Shown piece by piece: positions 24,610 through 31,888 of a stretch of DNA of 64,000 nucleotides (the stretch's first letter is position 1; every line of letters starts with the position of its first letter). The notes under the pieces were generated by a model. That model worked only from the letters and a program-made list of their open reading frames with translations, had not been told where the DNA came from and ran no database searches. The DNA is taken from NCBI RefSeq assembly GCF_038051985.1, contig NZ_CP150291.1, positions 248,001-312,000 of the forward strand, given 5' to 3'. The position numbers and the translations under genes were made by a program. Source of the DNA: Solibacillus sp. FSL H8-0523. Its GTDB lineage: Bacteria; Bacillota; Bacilli; Bacillales_A; Planococcaceae.

Positions 24610-24638
24610 ATTCTAGTCAAAATCGAGGGTGAAGTCGA

Positions 24639-26138
24639 TTACAATAAACCGATCCATTTCCAGTAAGTTGCACTGAAGATTAAAATTAAGATGAATCCAA
24701 AAATTGTTAATGGAATCCCTGATTTTAAGAAATCTTTTGTCGTAAATGAACCGGTACCGTAAGCAAGCATGTTTTGTGGTGCGCTTACTGGTAATAAGAA
24801 ACCGAAGCAAATAACGAATTGTTGAATAATAACGAAGCCAATTTGGTTTTCAACCGGCAATGGCAATGTCATGGCTAAGGCGATAAATACCGGAATTAAC
24901 GCCGATGCTAAGCTTGTCGCCGAGGCAAAACCTAAGTGAATAATAATGTTAAAGATGGTCACTAACGCAATCGTTGCTAACAGTGGCATCGTATCTAAGC
25001 CAAGTGAGCCGAAAATTGTGTCTGATAACCAGGCAGCACCTTTTGTATTAAGTAGCGTAGAGCCTAAAGAAATACCTACTGCGAATACGATTAATGTACC
25101 CCAGTCGATGCGGCTAGATGCTTCTTGCCAATTGAACACACCAACTTTAGGTGCTAATAAAAAGGCGATGGCAATAATCGTAACCGTTGTTGTATCGAAT
25201 GGATGTAATTTTCCTTCTGTTGCCCAGAAGCATAATAATACTAACGTTGTAATGATTAATGTGATTTCTTTGCGTTTCATTGGGCCAAGTTCCGCTAACT
25301 GTTGGCGAATTACGTCTTTGCCGCTTGAAATATTGTCTGTCTCAGGTTTGATTAATTTAATCATGACGAAGAATAATACGACCGACATGATCGCTGAGAA
25401 TGGCGCGGCGTACATAAACCACTCGCCCCATGCAATATCGATCCCATATTCAGTTTTAATAAAGCCAAGTGCAATTAAGTTTTGTGCAGCGGCGGTTTTA
25501 ATTCCGACATTCCAAATTGAAACGGCCTGTGCTGCTGTAATAACTAATAATGCCGCGAGTCTACTTTGTTTTGTTAAGCCGAATGCTGCAACAACCCCTA
25601 AAAGGATTGGAACAACCGCACCTGCACGAGCTGTCGCACTCGGTACAACGAATGCTAAGACGATTGCTACTAAAATCGCACCAAATACAAGTGCGTTTGT
25701 TTTTGTACCAACTAATGATAAGACCCAAAGTGCGATACGCTTATGTAAGTTGGTAATTTGCATTGCGGCTGCTAAAAACAGCGCCATCCCTACTAATGCT
25801 ACCGCAGAGTTACTAAAGCCACCTAAAGCTAGTTTTAGTGCATTACTTGTTCCCATTTGAACAGATGGATCTTCCAAGCTTGGTGCTAAACCAAGTAATA
25901 CGGCGATTAATGCTAAAATCATAGCCGAGCTGACTGGGTAAGATACGGCTTCAGTTACCCATAAAATAACGGCAAACGCTAAAATTGCTAACGTACGTTG
26001 CCCCATAACCGGTAAGTCGCCATTGTTTGGTAATAATACAATGATAATAAGTGCAGCGAATGCGAGCGCAATCCAAAGTGGCTTTAAATTGCGTTTTTGC
26101 TCCGTAGCGCCATTGTTTTTCTCTGTTGCTGTTGTCAT
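24639..26138 (-). CDS. DASS/SLC13-family sodium:anion symporter
   Basis: A 499-residue membrane protein with about 12-13 helices. It carries the divalent anion:sodium symporter landmarks: WVTEAVSYPVSSAMI near residue 60, the sodium-binding SNSAVALVGMALFLAAAM region, FVVPSATARAGAVVPI, the second-half GISLGSTLLNTKGAAWL and the GFLLPVSAPQNMLAYGTG motif (related to the SNT/SAPQN sodium/substrate loop). Family members import C4-dicarboxylates, citrate or sulphate. The substrate cannot be decided here, though the SAPQNMLAYGTG loop is common in dicarboxylate carriers. The ATG follows AAGGAGGC. The 350-base AT-rich region upstream probably holds its promoter. Confidence 0.88.
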   Translation of the reverse strand: MTTATEKNNGATEQKRNLKPLWIALAFAALIIIVLLPNNGDLPVMGQRTLAILAFAVILWVTEAVSYPVSSAMILALIAVLLGLAPSLEDPSVQMGTSNALKLALGGFSNSAVALVGMALFLAAAMQITNLHKRIALWVLSLVGTKTNALVFGAILVAIVLAFVVPSATARAGAVVPILLGVVAAFGLTKQSRLAALLVITAAQAVSIWNVGIKTAAAQNLIALGFIKTEYGIDIAWGEWFMYAAPFSAIMSVVLFFVMIKLIKPETDNISSGKDVIRQQLAELGPMKRKEITLIITTLVLLCFWATEGKLHPFDTTTVTIIAIAFLLAPKVGVFNWQEASSRIDWGTLIVFAVGISLGSTLLNTKGAAWLSDTIFGSLGLDTMPLLATIALVTIFNIIIHLGFASATSLASALIPVFIALAMTLPLPVENQIGFVIIQQFVICFGFLLPVSAPQNMLAYGTGSFTTKDFLKSGIPLTIFGFILILIFSATYWKWIGLL

Positions 26139-26491
26139 AAAAATGCCTCCTTCACATCTATTAAATTTTTATTGAAATAATAATTTCGACCTAAGAAGTT
26201 TTCTTAGAATAAAGACGTGACAATGTTACTTTTTATGTACATAGTGCGGTTACTTTGTTAATAAAGCTATAAATAAAAGTATTTGTCATAAATAATTATA
26301 GCAATCATAAGTAGTAATTATTGTTAATATTTAGTGAATTATGTTATTTAAAAATTAGTGAATTACTATTCTTTTTAAAGATTGTGATAGTAAAATATGT
26401 ATTTATTTAGTATTTAATGGTAATTGATAGCGAAAAGAATACGCAATAGGAAATTCAGGAAATAAAAATTCAGAAAATTAAATTTTTAGTG
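26139..26491. other. AT-rich divergent intergenic region
   Basis: About 350 bases of very AT-rich DNA between the symporter gene and the S-box promoter. I see short T/A tracts and direct ATTA-type runs but no credible gene or hairpin. It presumably carries the symporter promoter. Confidence 0.5.
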
Positions 26492-26521
26492 TTGACAGAT
26501 GGATTTACTCTGTTTTATACT
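26492..26521 (+). promoter_or_regulatory. Promoter of the S-box/metY transcript
   Basis: TTGACA at 26492-26497 and TATACT at 26516-26521, 18-base spacer, about 30 bases before the S-box. Confidence 0.8.
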
Positions 26522-26552
26522 GTGAATCAACGATGGAACACAAATCACATAC

Positions 26553-26668
26553 ACTCTTATCAAGAGCGGCTGAGGGAATAGGCCCTATGAAAGCCCAGCA
26601 ACCAGTGAGTAATAATTCACTAAGGTGCTACGTCCTACAAAATGTACAACCATTTTGGCAGATAAGAG
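26553..26668 (+). ncRNA. SAM-I (S-box) riboswitch
   Basis: CTCTTATCAAGAG ... CAGATAAGAG forms the P1 closing stem. Inside are the conserved S-box blocks GCGGCTGAGGGA, GGCCCTATGAAAGCCC, AGCAACC, AAGGTGCTA and the CCTAC segment. With S-adenosylmethionine bound, the anti-antiterminator holds and the downstream hairpin ends transcription, switching off metY. This fits control of methionine synthesis by SAM. Confidence 0.95.
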
Positions 26669-26689
26669 GAGGTTAACTTGCTCATACGC

Positions 26690-26730
26690 GGGGACTCTCT
26701 TCTTAACTGAAGAGGGTCTCCGTTTTTTTC
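26690..26730 (+). terminator. Riboswitch-controlled terminator
   Basis: GGGACTCTCTTC / GAAGAGGGTCTCC followed by seven Ts, directly after the S-box and 70 bases before metY. Confidence 0.92.
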
Positions 26731-26798
26731 ATTTAAAAAACGAACCCCTCCTCAAAATACACCGATTTACCATCGAAAATTTTTTAGGAGGTACAATA

Positions 26799-28103
26799 AT
26801 GACAAACTTACGACCAGAAACATTATTACTACATGGAGGCCAAAAGCCAGATCCGGTAACGGGCGCAATTGCTGTACCAATTTACCGCACAACGGCTTAT
26901 GCATTTAAGGACACGGCTCATGCGCAACGTCTTTTTGCATTAGAGGAAGCGGGCAATATTTATTCACGTATTATGAACCCGACAGTAGGGGCGTTTGAAG
27001 AGCGCGTGGCATTACTTGAAGGCGGAACAGCGGCAGTAGCACTTTCATCTGGTGCAGCAGCAGTGGCGTTTTCAATTTTAAACTTAGCGGGCGCTGGTGA
27101 CGAAATTGTTGCAGCAGGCTCACTTTACGGGGGAACGTACAATTTATTTGCGACAACTTTACCGCGCTACGGGATTACCGTAAAATTCGTTGACGAATCG
27201 GACCCAGAAAACTTCCGTGCCGCCATTACGGATAAAACAAAGGCCGTATATGCAGAAATTATCGGTAACCCAAGCTTAAAGGTGTTAGATATTGAAGCAG
27301 TTGCCAATATCGCACATGAAAACGGTCTACCATTACTGATCGATAGCACATTTGCTTCGCCGTATGGTAGTAACCCGATTGAATTTGGCGCAGACGTTGT
27401 CATTCACTCCGCAACGAAATGGATTGGCGGTCACGGGACGACAATCGGCGGTGTTGTCGTGGATGCAGGGAAATTTGACTGGACACAAGGACGTCATGCT
27501 GTTTTTACAGAGCCGGATAGTTCATACCACGGCATTCGCTATGGAATTGACGCAGCAGGGGCTTCATTTGCCACAAAGCTTCGTGTTCAATTACTGCGTG
27601 ATTTCGGTCCAACTTTATCAGCAGACGCGGCATTCAACTTCTTACAAGGACTCGAAACGCTTCATTTGCGTATTGTCCGTCATAACGAAAATGCGCAAAA
27701 AGTAGCCGAGTATTTAAGAAACCACCCATTCGTGGAATACGTAAACTACAACGGCTTCGAGAATTTTGCGACACATGATTTAGCGAAGAAGTACTTGAAA
27801 AATGGCTTCGGTTCGATTATTACATTCGGTATTAAAGGTGGTCGTGAAGCAGGGCGAGAAGTGATTGATAACGTAGCGTTATTCTCACATGTAGCAAACG
27901 TAGGGGACGCAAAATCATTAATTATTCATCCCGCTTCAACAACGCACCAACAATTATCAGCTGAAGAATTAAAAATTGCAGGCGTATCAGAGGAGCTCAT
28001 TCGCTTATCGATCGGTCTTGAAGCAGTAGAAGATATTATCGCCGATTTAGAGCAGGCGTTAGCAAAAGTTTCGGTTGCTGTAGGTGCTGAAGCAAACGAT
28101 TAA
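26799..28103 (+). CDS. metY: O-acetylhomoserine sulfhydrylase
   Basis: Start at ATG 26799 with TAGGAGG upstream; the open frame reading back to 26625 crosses the riboswitch and terminator and is not coding. The 434-residue protein is a PLP enzyme of the Cys/Met metabolism family: YSRIMNPTVGAFEERVALLEGG near residue 55, DSTFASPYG, and HSATKWIGGHGTTIGG, whose Lys binds pyridoxal phosphate. The long inserts after the PLP Lys and the C-terminal HPASTTHQQLS and IRLSIGLE.VEDI blocks fit MetY rather than MetB/MetC. It makes homocysteine from O-acetylhomoserine and sulphide. The SAM riboswitch in its leader supports the assignment. Confidence 0.93.
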   Translation: MTNLRPETLLLHGGQKPDPVTGAIAVPIYRTTAYAFKDTAHAQRLFALEEAGNIYSRIMNPTVGAFEERVALLEGGTAAVALSSGAAAVAFSILNLAGAGDEIVAAGSLYGGTYNLFATTLPRYGITVKFVDESDPENFRAAITDKTKAVYAEIIGNPSLKVLDIEAVANIAHENGLPLLIDSTFASPYGSNPIEFGADVVIHSATKWIGGHGTTIGGVVVDAGKFDWTQGRHAVFTEPDSSYHGIRYGIDAAGASFATKLRVQLLRDFGPTLSADAAFNFLQGLETLHLRIVRHNENAQKVAEYLRNHPFVEYVNYNGFENFATHDLAKKYLKNGFGSIITFGIKGGREAGREVIDNVALFSHVANVGDAKSLIIHPASTTHQQLSAEELKIAGVSEELIRLSIGLEAVEDIIADLEQALAKVSVAVGAEAND

Positions 28104-28128
28104 TACCTAACTAATAGATAGAAGAAAC

Positions 28129-28165
28129 GCGCTTTCTTTTCTCATTCGAAAAGAAAGTGAGTTTT
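28129..28165 (+). terminator. Terminator after metY
   Basis: CTTTCTTTTC / GAAAAGAAAG stem after the stop codon; the following run is only moderately T-rich. Confidence 0.6.
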
Positions 28166-28200
28166 CAAAAATTTAATCCCTACTATTTTTATAAGTTTTA

Positions 28201-28229
28201 TTGACAACGTTAATACCAAGTAATACAAT
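28201..28229 (+). promoter_or_regulatory. Promoter of the 28332 gene
   Basis: TTGACA (28201-28206) and TACAAT (28224-28229) with an ideal 17-base spacer. Confidence 0.8.
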
Positions 28230-28331
28230 AGGAATATATTAACCGAACGATTTAAAGGAATATCAGTTGAAATGATGTTGCACATGATTTCAAAATGAAG
28301 ATTCAAATTAAAAGAAAAGGAGTTGTTCGAC

Positions 28332-28730
28332 ATGGGAAAAGTATATAGTGCACAAAACGTCGCTGCTTACGTAATCTATGAATTAAATGAAGTAAAGGAA
28401 TTCGTGAACGCTTGTTCAATCCAACAAATTTTGGCGGATGTGAATGCGATGTGGCAAAACGTGTTTGGCCATCATGCTTTCTCAGAAACAACTCACGATC
28501 TTAAAACAGCAGGCTACATCGTAAAAGAAGTGGCCGATGACTATAAGGAACTTGGTACAGCCCATATTGTGGAGCCGGCAAAAGAGTGGTTTTTAAAATA
28601 CGGTGAGTTCCAACTGGTGCAACGCCCATACGCGGTGCCTAATTTTTCAGCAGTAGAAGCAATCGTTATGCGTAAAATTTTAGCTGCTTATCGTTTACGT
28701 GTTTATAATGCAGTGAATGTAGCAGTTTAA
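28332..28730 (+). CDS. Unknown protein, 132 residues
   Basis: Start at ATG 28332, nine bases after AAAAGGAG; the upstream in-frame TTG is closer to the ribosome site than is usual. The protein is soluble and mixed alpha type, with MGKVYSAQNVAAYVIYELNE at the start, a central DDYKELGTAHIVEPAKEWFLKYGEF and a C-terminal basic helix (RKILAAYRLRVYNAVN). No catalytic motif, Cys cluster, signal peptide or membrane segment is seen, and I do not recognise it. It has its own strong promoter and terminator, so it is an independent single-gene unit between metY and hom. Confidence 0.75.
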   Translation: MGKVYSAQNVAAYVIYELNEVKEFVNACSIQQILADVNAMWQNVFGHHAFSETTHDLKTAGYIVKEVADDYKELGTAHIVEPAKEWFLKYGEFQLVQRPYAVPNFSAVEAIVMRKILAAYRLRVYNAVNVAV

Positions 28731-28743
28731 AATATATCCATTA

Positions 28744-28778
28744 AGCACTAGTGAATCCCCCTTACTAGCGCTTTTTTA
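28744..28778 (+). terminator. Terminator after the 28332 gene
   Basis: AGCACTAGT / ACTAGCGCT followed by six Ts. Confidence 0.85.
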
Positions 28779-28985
28779 TTTGTTCAATTTTCCTTCATGA
28801 AAACGCTTGAATGCTAGTTTACAATAACATTTGAATGATGAATGACTTTTTACAGGAAACAAATGTCTTTCTAGGAGAGATTTTTCTTGTTTTCGTGTAC
28901 TATATAGGATAGAATTTCTGTAAGATAAATTATTTGAATTATTCGTCAATATAGCGTGTTTTTTGAATGTGGAGGATGAAAGGCA

Positions 28986-29972
28986 ATGGCAACAATCAAG
29001 GCAGCCATCTTAGGATTTGGCACAGTAGGTCAAGGGATTTACCATATTTTAAATGAGAAGAGGCAGGAGCTTCGCGAAAAACTAGGAGTCGAGCTAGAGG
29101 TCGCGAAGATTTTAGTGACGGATGCGAGTCGTGAGCGTGTACCCGGCACGAAGCATTTAATGACCGAGTCAATGGACGAGGTCTTAGCAGAGAAGGGCCT
29201 ACAAGTCGTATTTGAGGCAATCGTTAATGAAGAGCCAGCGTTTAGCTATTTAAAACGTGCGGTCGAAGCGAAATGCCACGTCATCACAGCAAACAAGGTG
29301 ATGCTTGCCAAGCGCGGTGAAGAATTAGAGGCACTTGCAAAGGCAAACGGTGTGTTCGTAGGCTACGAAGCATCAGTAGCTGGCGGTGTGCCAATCATTA
29401 AAACGATGAAAAATATTTTACTCGTAAACGATGTAAGCCGTGTGCAAGGGATTTTAAATGGGACGACCAACTACATTTTAACGAAAATGCGTGCAGAGGC
29501 CTGGAGCTTTGATGATGCGCTAAAAGAAGCGCAGCGCCTAGGCTATGCAGAGGCTGATCCATTCAACGACGTGTCAGGTCAAGATGCATTTAAAAAACTA
29601 ATGATTTTATCAAGCTTAGCATTCGGTGTGCAGCCAAACTGGGCAGACGTTGAAGTCATTGGCATTGATACGATTTCAGCAGAACAAGTACAGGACGCGA
29701 CGGAAAAAGGCTTACGCTATCGTCACGTAGCAGAAGTGGAAAAGTTAGAGGATGGCACAATCCTTGCGAAAGTCGCACCCCTATTAGTGGATAAAGATCA
29801 CCCATTATATCCAGTAGACGACGTATTTAACGCCGTTGCGATGGAAACGAATTATATCGGCACACTCTCAATCACGGGACCAGGCGCGGGCATGTACCCA
29901 ACGGCTAGTGTAATGGTAGAAGACTATGCTGAAATTATCGGCAAACGTGCGGGTTTTACAGTAACAATATAA
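28986..29972 (+). CDS. hom: Homoserine dehydrogenase, ACT-less form
   Basis: A 328-residue enzyme. The Rossmann motif GFGTVGQGIYHIL is at the N-terminus; TANKVMLAKRG contains the conserved NADP-loop Lys; SVAGGVPIIKTMKN and GILNGTTNYILTKM are the classic substrate/active-site blocks, and EADPFNDVSGQDAFKKLMIL carries the catalytic acidic and Lys residues. The usual Bacillus enzyme is about 100 residues longer because of a C-terminal ACT domain that senses threonine; here the protein stops at the end of the catalytic part, so feedback by threonine through ACT is not expected. It supplies homoserine for methionine and threonine, in keeping with metY 1 kb upstream. Confidence 0.92.
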   Translation: MATIKAAILGFGTVGQGIYHILNEKRQELREKLGVELEVAKILVTDASRERVPGTKHLMTESMDEVLAEKGLQVVFEAIVNEEPAFSYLKRAVEAKCHVITANKVMLAKRGEELEALAKANGVFVGYEASVAGGVPIIKTMKNILLVNDVSRVQGILNGTTNYILTKMRAEAWSFDDALKEAQRLGYAEADPFNDVSGQDAFKKLMILSSLAFGVQPNWADVEVIGIDTISAEQVQDATEKGLRYRHVAEVEKLEDGTILAKVAPLLVDKDHPLYPVDDVFNAVAMETNYIGTLSITGPGAGMYPTASVMVEDYAEIIGKRAGFTVTI

Positions 29973-29976
29973 TTAG

Positions 29977-30010
29977 AAAAAGCGAACTCGGTTAATGAGT
30001 TCGCTTTTTT
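29977..30010 (+). terminator. Terminator after hom
   Basis: AAAAGCGAACTC / GAGTTCGCTTTTTT, perfect 12-bp arms. Confidence 0.92.
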
Positions 30011-30066
30011 GTTAAGGAAATTACATATTATCGCATTGTGGAAAACTTTGAATAAAGTGTTCTCTA

Positions 30067-30133
30067 CGTCTAGGCTAGAGCGCCAGCCCCGTAAACCGCT
30101 TGTCGGGGCTGGACGGACGCTTTAGCACTTTTG
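30067..30133. repeat. Dispersed repeat A, short copy 4
   Basis: CGTCTAGGCTAGAGCGCCAGCCCC ... GGGGCTGGACGGACGCTTTAGC. The outer arms GCTAGAGCG / CGCTTTAGC and inner AGCCCC / GGGGCT pair, with only a 14-base loop, so this is the minimal form of the repeat. Confidence 0.7.
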
Positions 30134-30136
30134 CAA

Positions 30137-30367
30137 TTAATCTTCGTCCTTCACGTCCATGTCTTCCGGAATCGGCGTATTGCGCCAAATCTCAATTTCT
30201 TCTTTAATGCGTTCAAGCTGCTCATGATACGTATCAAACTGCGCGCTGTTAATTAAAAAGCTGTCACCATCAGGAACTGCTTTAATACGCCCTTCATAAA
30301 TATATTTCATAATTTGATGCTCAGGCATACCGATTTCTCTGGCTGTTTCTTCTATTGATTTAAACAT
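30137..30367 (-). CDS. Small helix-turn-helix (excisionase/MerR-like) DNA-binding protein
   Basis: A 76-residue protein, ATG start after AAAAGGAGGCC. Residues 3-45 (SIEETAREIGMPEHQIMKYIYEGRIKAVPDGDSFLI) match the short winged-helix fold called HTH_17/excisionase, where the helix-turn-helix is followed by a wing with the R.xA(V/I) motif. The C-terminal 30 residues are acidic and helical. Such stand-alone proteins bind DNA or act as adaptors of other factors; the target is unknown. No integrase or phage gene is nearby, so it is unlikely to be a true excisionase. Confidence 0.75.
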   Translation of the reverse strand: MFKSIEETAREIGMPEHQIMKYIYEGRIKAVPDGDSFLINSAQFDTYHEQLERIKEEIEIWRNTPIPEDMDVKDED

Positions 30368-30476
30368 CGAGATGGCCTCCTTTTAATTGTAGTTAGTTCT
30401 TATTATAATCCGAATGAGAGCAGAGTGCATCTGATTTGCGAAAGACAAGAGCTATTAAATAAAGTTTTCCTTTTTA

Positions 30477-30563
30477 ATTGGTGGGCTACCGCATATCAGC
30501 AACAAAGCCACGTGATACGTGTCTTTATCACTGATATTATTGCGGTATGGGATGCCCACCAAT
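30477..30563. repeat. Long interrupted hairpin, 87 bases
   Basis: ATTGGTGGGC / GCCCACCAAT ends, then TACCGCA / TGCGGTA after a six-base bulge, then TATCAG / CTGATA, with an inner CACGTGATACGTG hairpin. All segments pair in nested order. No gene is present. Could be a small transposable-type element or a structured RNA. Confidence 0.6.
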
Positions 30564-30606
30564 CAATAATTTTGCTCTTGTTATAAAGTTAAGGCCATAA
30601 AATACT

Positions 30607-30631
30607 GCCGCTTGCGCTATCGCGAGGCGGC
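30607..30631. repeat. Short GC-rich hairpin, repeat C copy 1
   Basis: GCCGCTTGCG / CGCGAGGCGGC hairpin. An almost identical copy is at 57622-57646, and both stand 120-180 bases before a copy of the larger repeat B. Confidence 0.75.
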
Positions 30632-30750
30632 GGATGTGAATAAAGGTAAGTATGTTTCAATGGGTTACAATTGTAAAAGGCTATTATTTTACGAAGTTAA
30701 AGTTACATGGAGCTGTGGGCGCTCGAGAAATCAATTTTTGCCACAAAAGA

Positions 30751-30903
30751 GCTGTGCGGAGCGAAGGGGGCGACTCCCAGGGGATTAAGCGTGCGCGGAA
30801 AGGGTTGCTCCTGTCGCTAGCGCTTTCGTCGCAAAGCTTTTTGGTAAAAGCTTTGTAGCCACTCCCCCAGGAAAGCGTCCCCCGTAGCGCAGTACAGCGG
30901 ACG
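30751..30903. repeat. GC-rich extragenic repeat B, copy 1
   Basis: Starts GTGCGGAGCGAAGGGGGCGACTCC and ends GGAAAGCGTCCCCCGTAGCGC. The termini are partly complementary to each other, and an inner hairpin AAAGCTTTT / AAAAGCTTT lies in the middle. Copy 2 is at 57821-57966. Sequences of this kind are familiar from intergenic DNA of many Bacillaceae. Frames across it are fortuitous. Confidence 0.75.
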
Positions 30904-30970
30904 AAGTTCGACAAACCAATTAAATGTTACACACCTACCCCCACAGCCAAGCAACGCAGACTCAATTAAA

Positions 30971-30995
30971 TCTTAAGAATTTCTTCAGATTTCTC
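30971..30995 (+). promoter_or_regulatory. Dyad element shared with the MacB-type ABC operon
   Basis: TCTTAAGAATTTCTTCA (30971-30987), containing the dyad CTTAAGAA-T-TTCTTCAG. The same 17 bases recur at 44253-44269 upstream of the ABC transporter genes. The element is about 70 bases before the regulator start, suggesting autoregulation by this OmpR-type protein. Confidence 0.6.
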
Positions 30996-31060
30996 ATAGT
31001 AAGATGTTAAGGATTGTCAGTTAATATAAAAGTATAAGAAAAAGGTGTGAGGTGAGTTTG

Positions 31061-31744
31061 ATGAGTCAGTTGACGGTGCTTGTGACGGACGATGATAAAG
31101 ACATCCGTGACGGCATTGAAATTTATTTGAAAAACGAGGGCTACCATGTTTTAAAGGCCGGAGATGGGCTTGAGGCAATTGAGTTGTTAGAAAAAAACGA
31201 CGTTCATTTAATTATTTTAGATATTATGATGCCGAAAATGGACGGTATTACCGCGACATTTAAAATTCGTGCGGAGCGCAATATTCCGATCATTATGCTA
31301 AGTGCAAAGGCCGAGCAAACGGACAAAATTCATGGGCTATCGGTTGGAGCAGATGATTATATTACAAAACCATTCCATCCATTAGAGCTGATGGCGCGTG
31401 TTAAGTCACAGTTACGTCGTTATGTCGATTTAGGGACGCTTGAAACACAAGGGATTGTCGCAGGGTTAGAGCTCGATGCGGCGGCGCGTGAAGTACGCGT
31501 GAACGGTGAGCCCGTGAAGCTTACGCCAACTGAGTATAAAATTACCGAGTTACTTCTTAAAAATGCAGGACGCGTTTTTTCGATTAACGAAATTTACGAG
31601 CTTGTGTGGAATGAGCAAGCTTACAATGCTGAAAATATTGTCGCCGTGCATATTCGGAAAATCCGCGAAAAAATTGAAGTCGATCCGAAAAATCCACAGT
31701 ACTTAAAAGTTGTGTGGGGACTTGGCTATAAAATTGAAAAATAA
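31061..31744 (+). CDS. OmpR-family response regulator
   Basis: A regulator of about 227 residues. ATG 31061 is chosen because GAGGTG lies six bases upstream; a GTG at 31052 is in frame. The receiver has DDD near residue 10, the phospho-acceptor Asp54 in LDIMMPKMDG and KPFHP with the signalling Lys; the winged helix contains KLTPTEYKITELLLKNAGRVFSINEIYELVW and VVWGLGYKIEK. It resembles VanR-like regulators of Firmicutes. It is followed by a small coupled frame and then the kinase gene. A dyad in its promoter region also occurs before the ABC genes at 44335, so the latter are probable targets. Confidence 0.92.
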   Translation: MSQLTVLVTDDDKDIRDGIEIYLKNEGYHVLKAGDGLEAIELLEKNDVHLIILDIMMPKMDGITATFKIRAERNIPIIMLSAKAEQTDKIHGLSVGADDYITKPFHPLELMARVKSQLRRYVDLGTLETQGIVAGLELDAAAREVRVNGEPVKLTPTEYKITELLLKNAGRVFSINEIYELVWNEQAYNAENIVAVHIRKIREKIEVDPKNPQYLKVVWGLGYKIEK

Positions 31745-31871
31745 GTTTTTGTCATGGATTGGTGGCATCGCAGCGGTAATTGGCTTTTATTTATTAGCTA
31801 CTTATTTTTATGACTATTTTACAGGGCGCTTTATCCCGGTTGTAAAGCAGCTAGTTTATTTTTTTAACTAA
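31734..31871 (+). CDS. Small membrane peptide between regulator and kinase, 45 residues
   Basis: A frame starting at TTG 31734 overlaps the last codons of the regulator gene and ends at TAA 31869-31871, 17 bases before the kinase start. The product would be KNKFLSWIGG then AAVIGFYLLATYFYDYF: basic start, one hydrophobic span (about residues 9-25) and a second amphipathic hydrophobic stretch at the C-terminus. A GGGGAC segment lies upstream but the ribosome site is weak, so expression would rely on coupling to the regulator. Its position fills a 145-base gap unusual within a regulator-kinase operon, which favours a gene. Could be a kinase accessory subunit. Not recognised. Confidence 0.5.
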   Translation: MKNKFLSWIGGIAAVIGFYLLATYFYDYFTGRFIPVVKQLVYFFN

Positions 31872-31888
31872 CTTGAGGAGGAAAAACA

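Noticed and set aside
26625-26798. N-terminal extension of the metY frame
   Set aside because: Runs through the SAM riboswitch and its terminator; a strong ribosome site precedes ATG 26799.
30652-30914. Open frames on both strands across the GC-rich repeat
   Set aside because: They follow repeat B sequence, lack ribosome sites and have no protein-like conservation signal; the second copy at 57825 gives an unrelated product.
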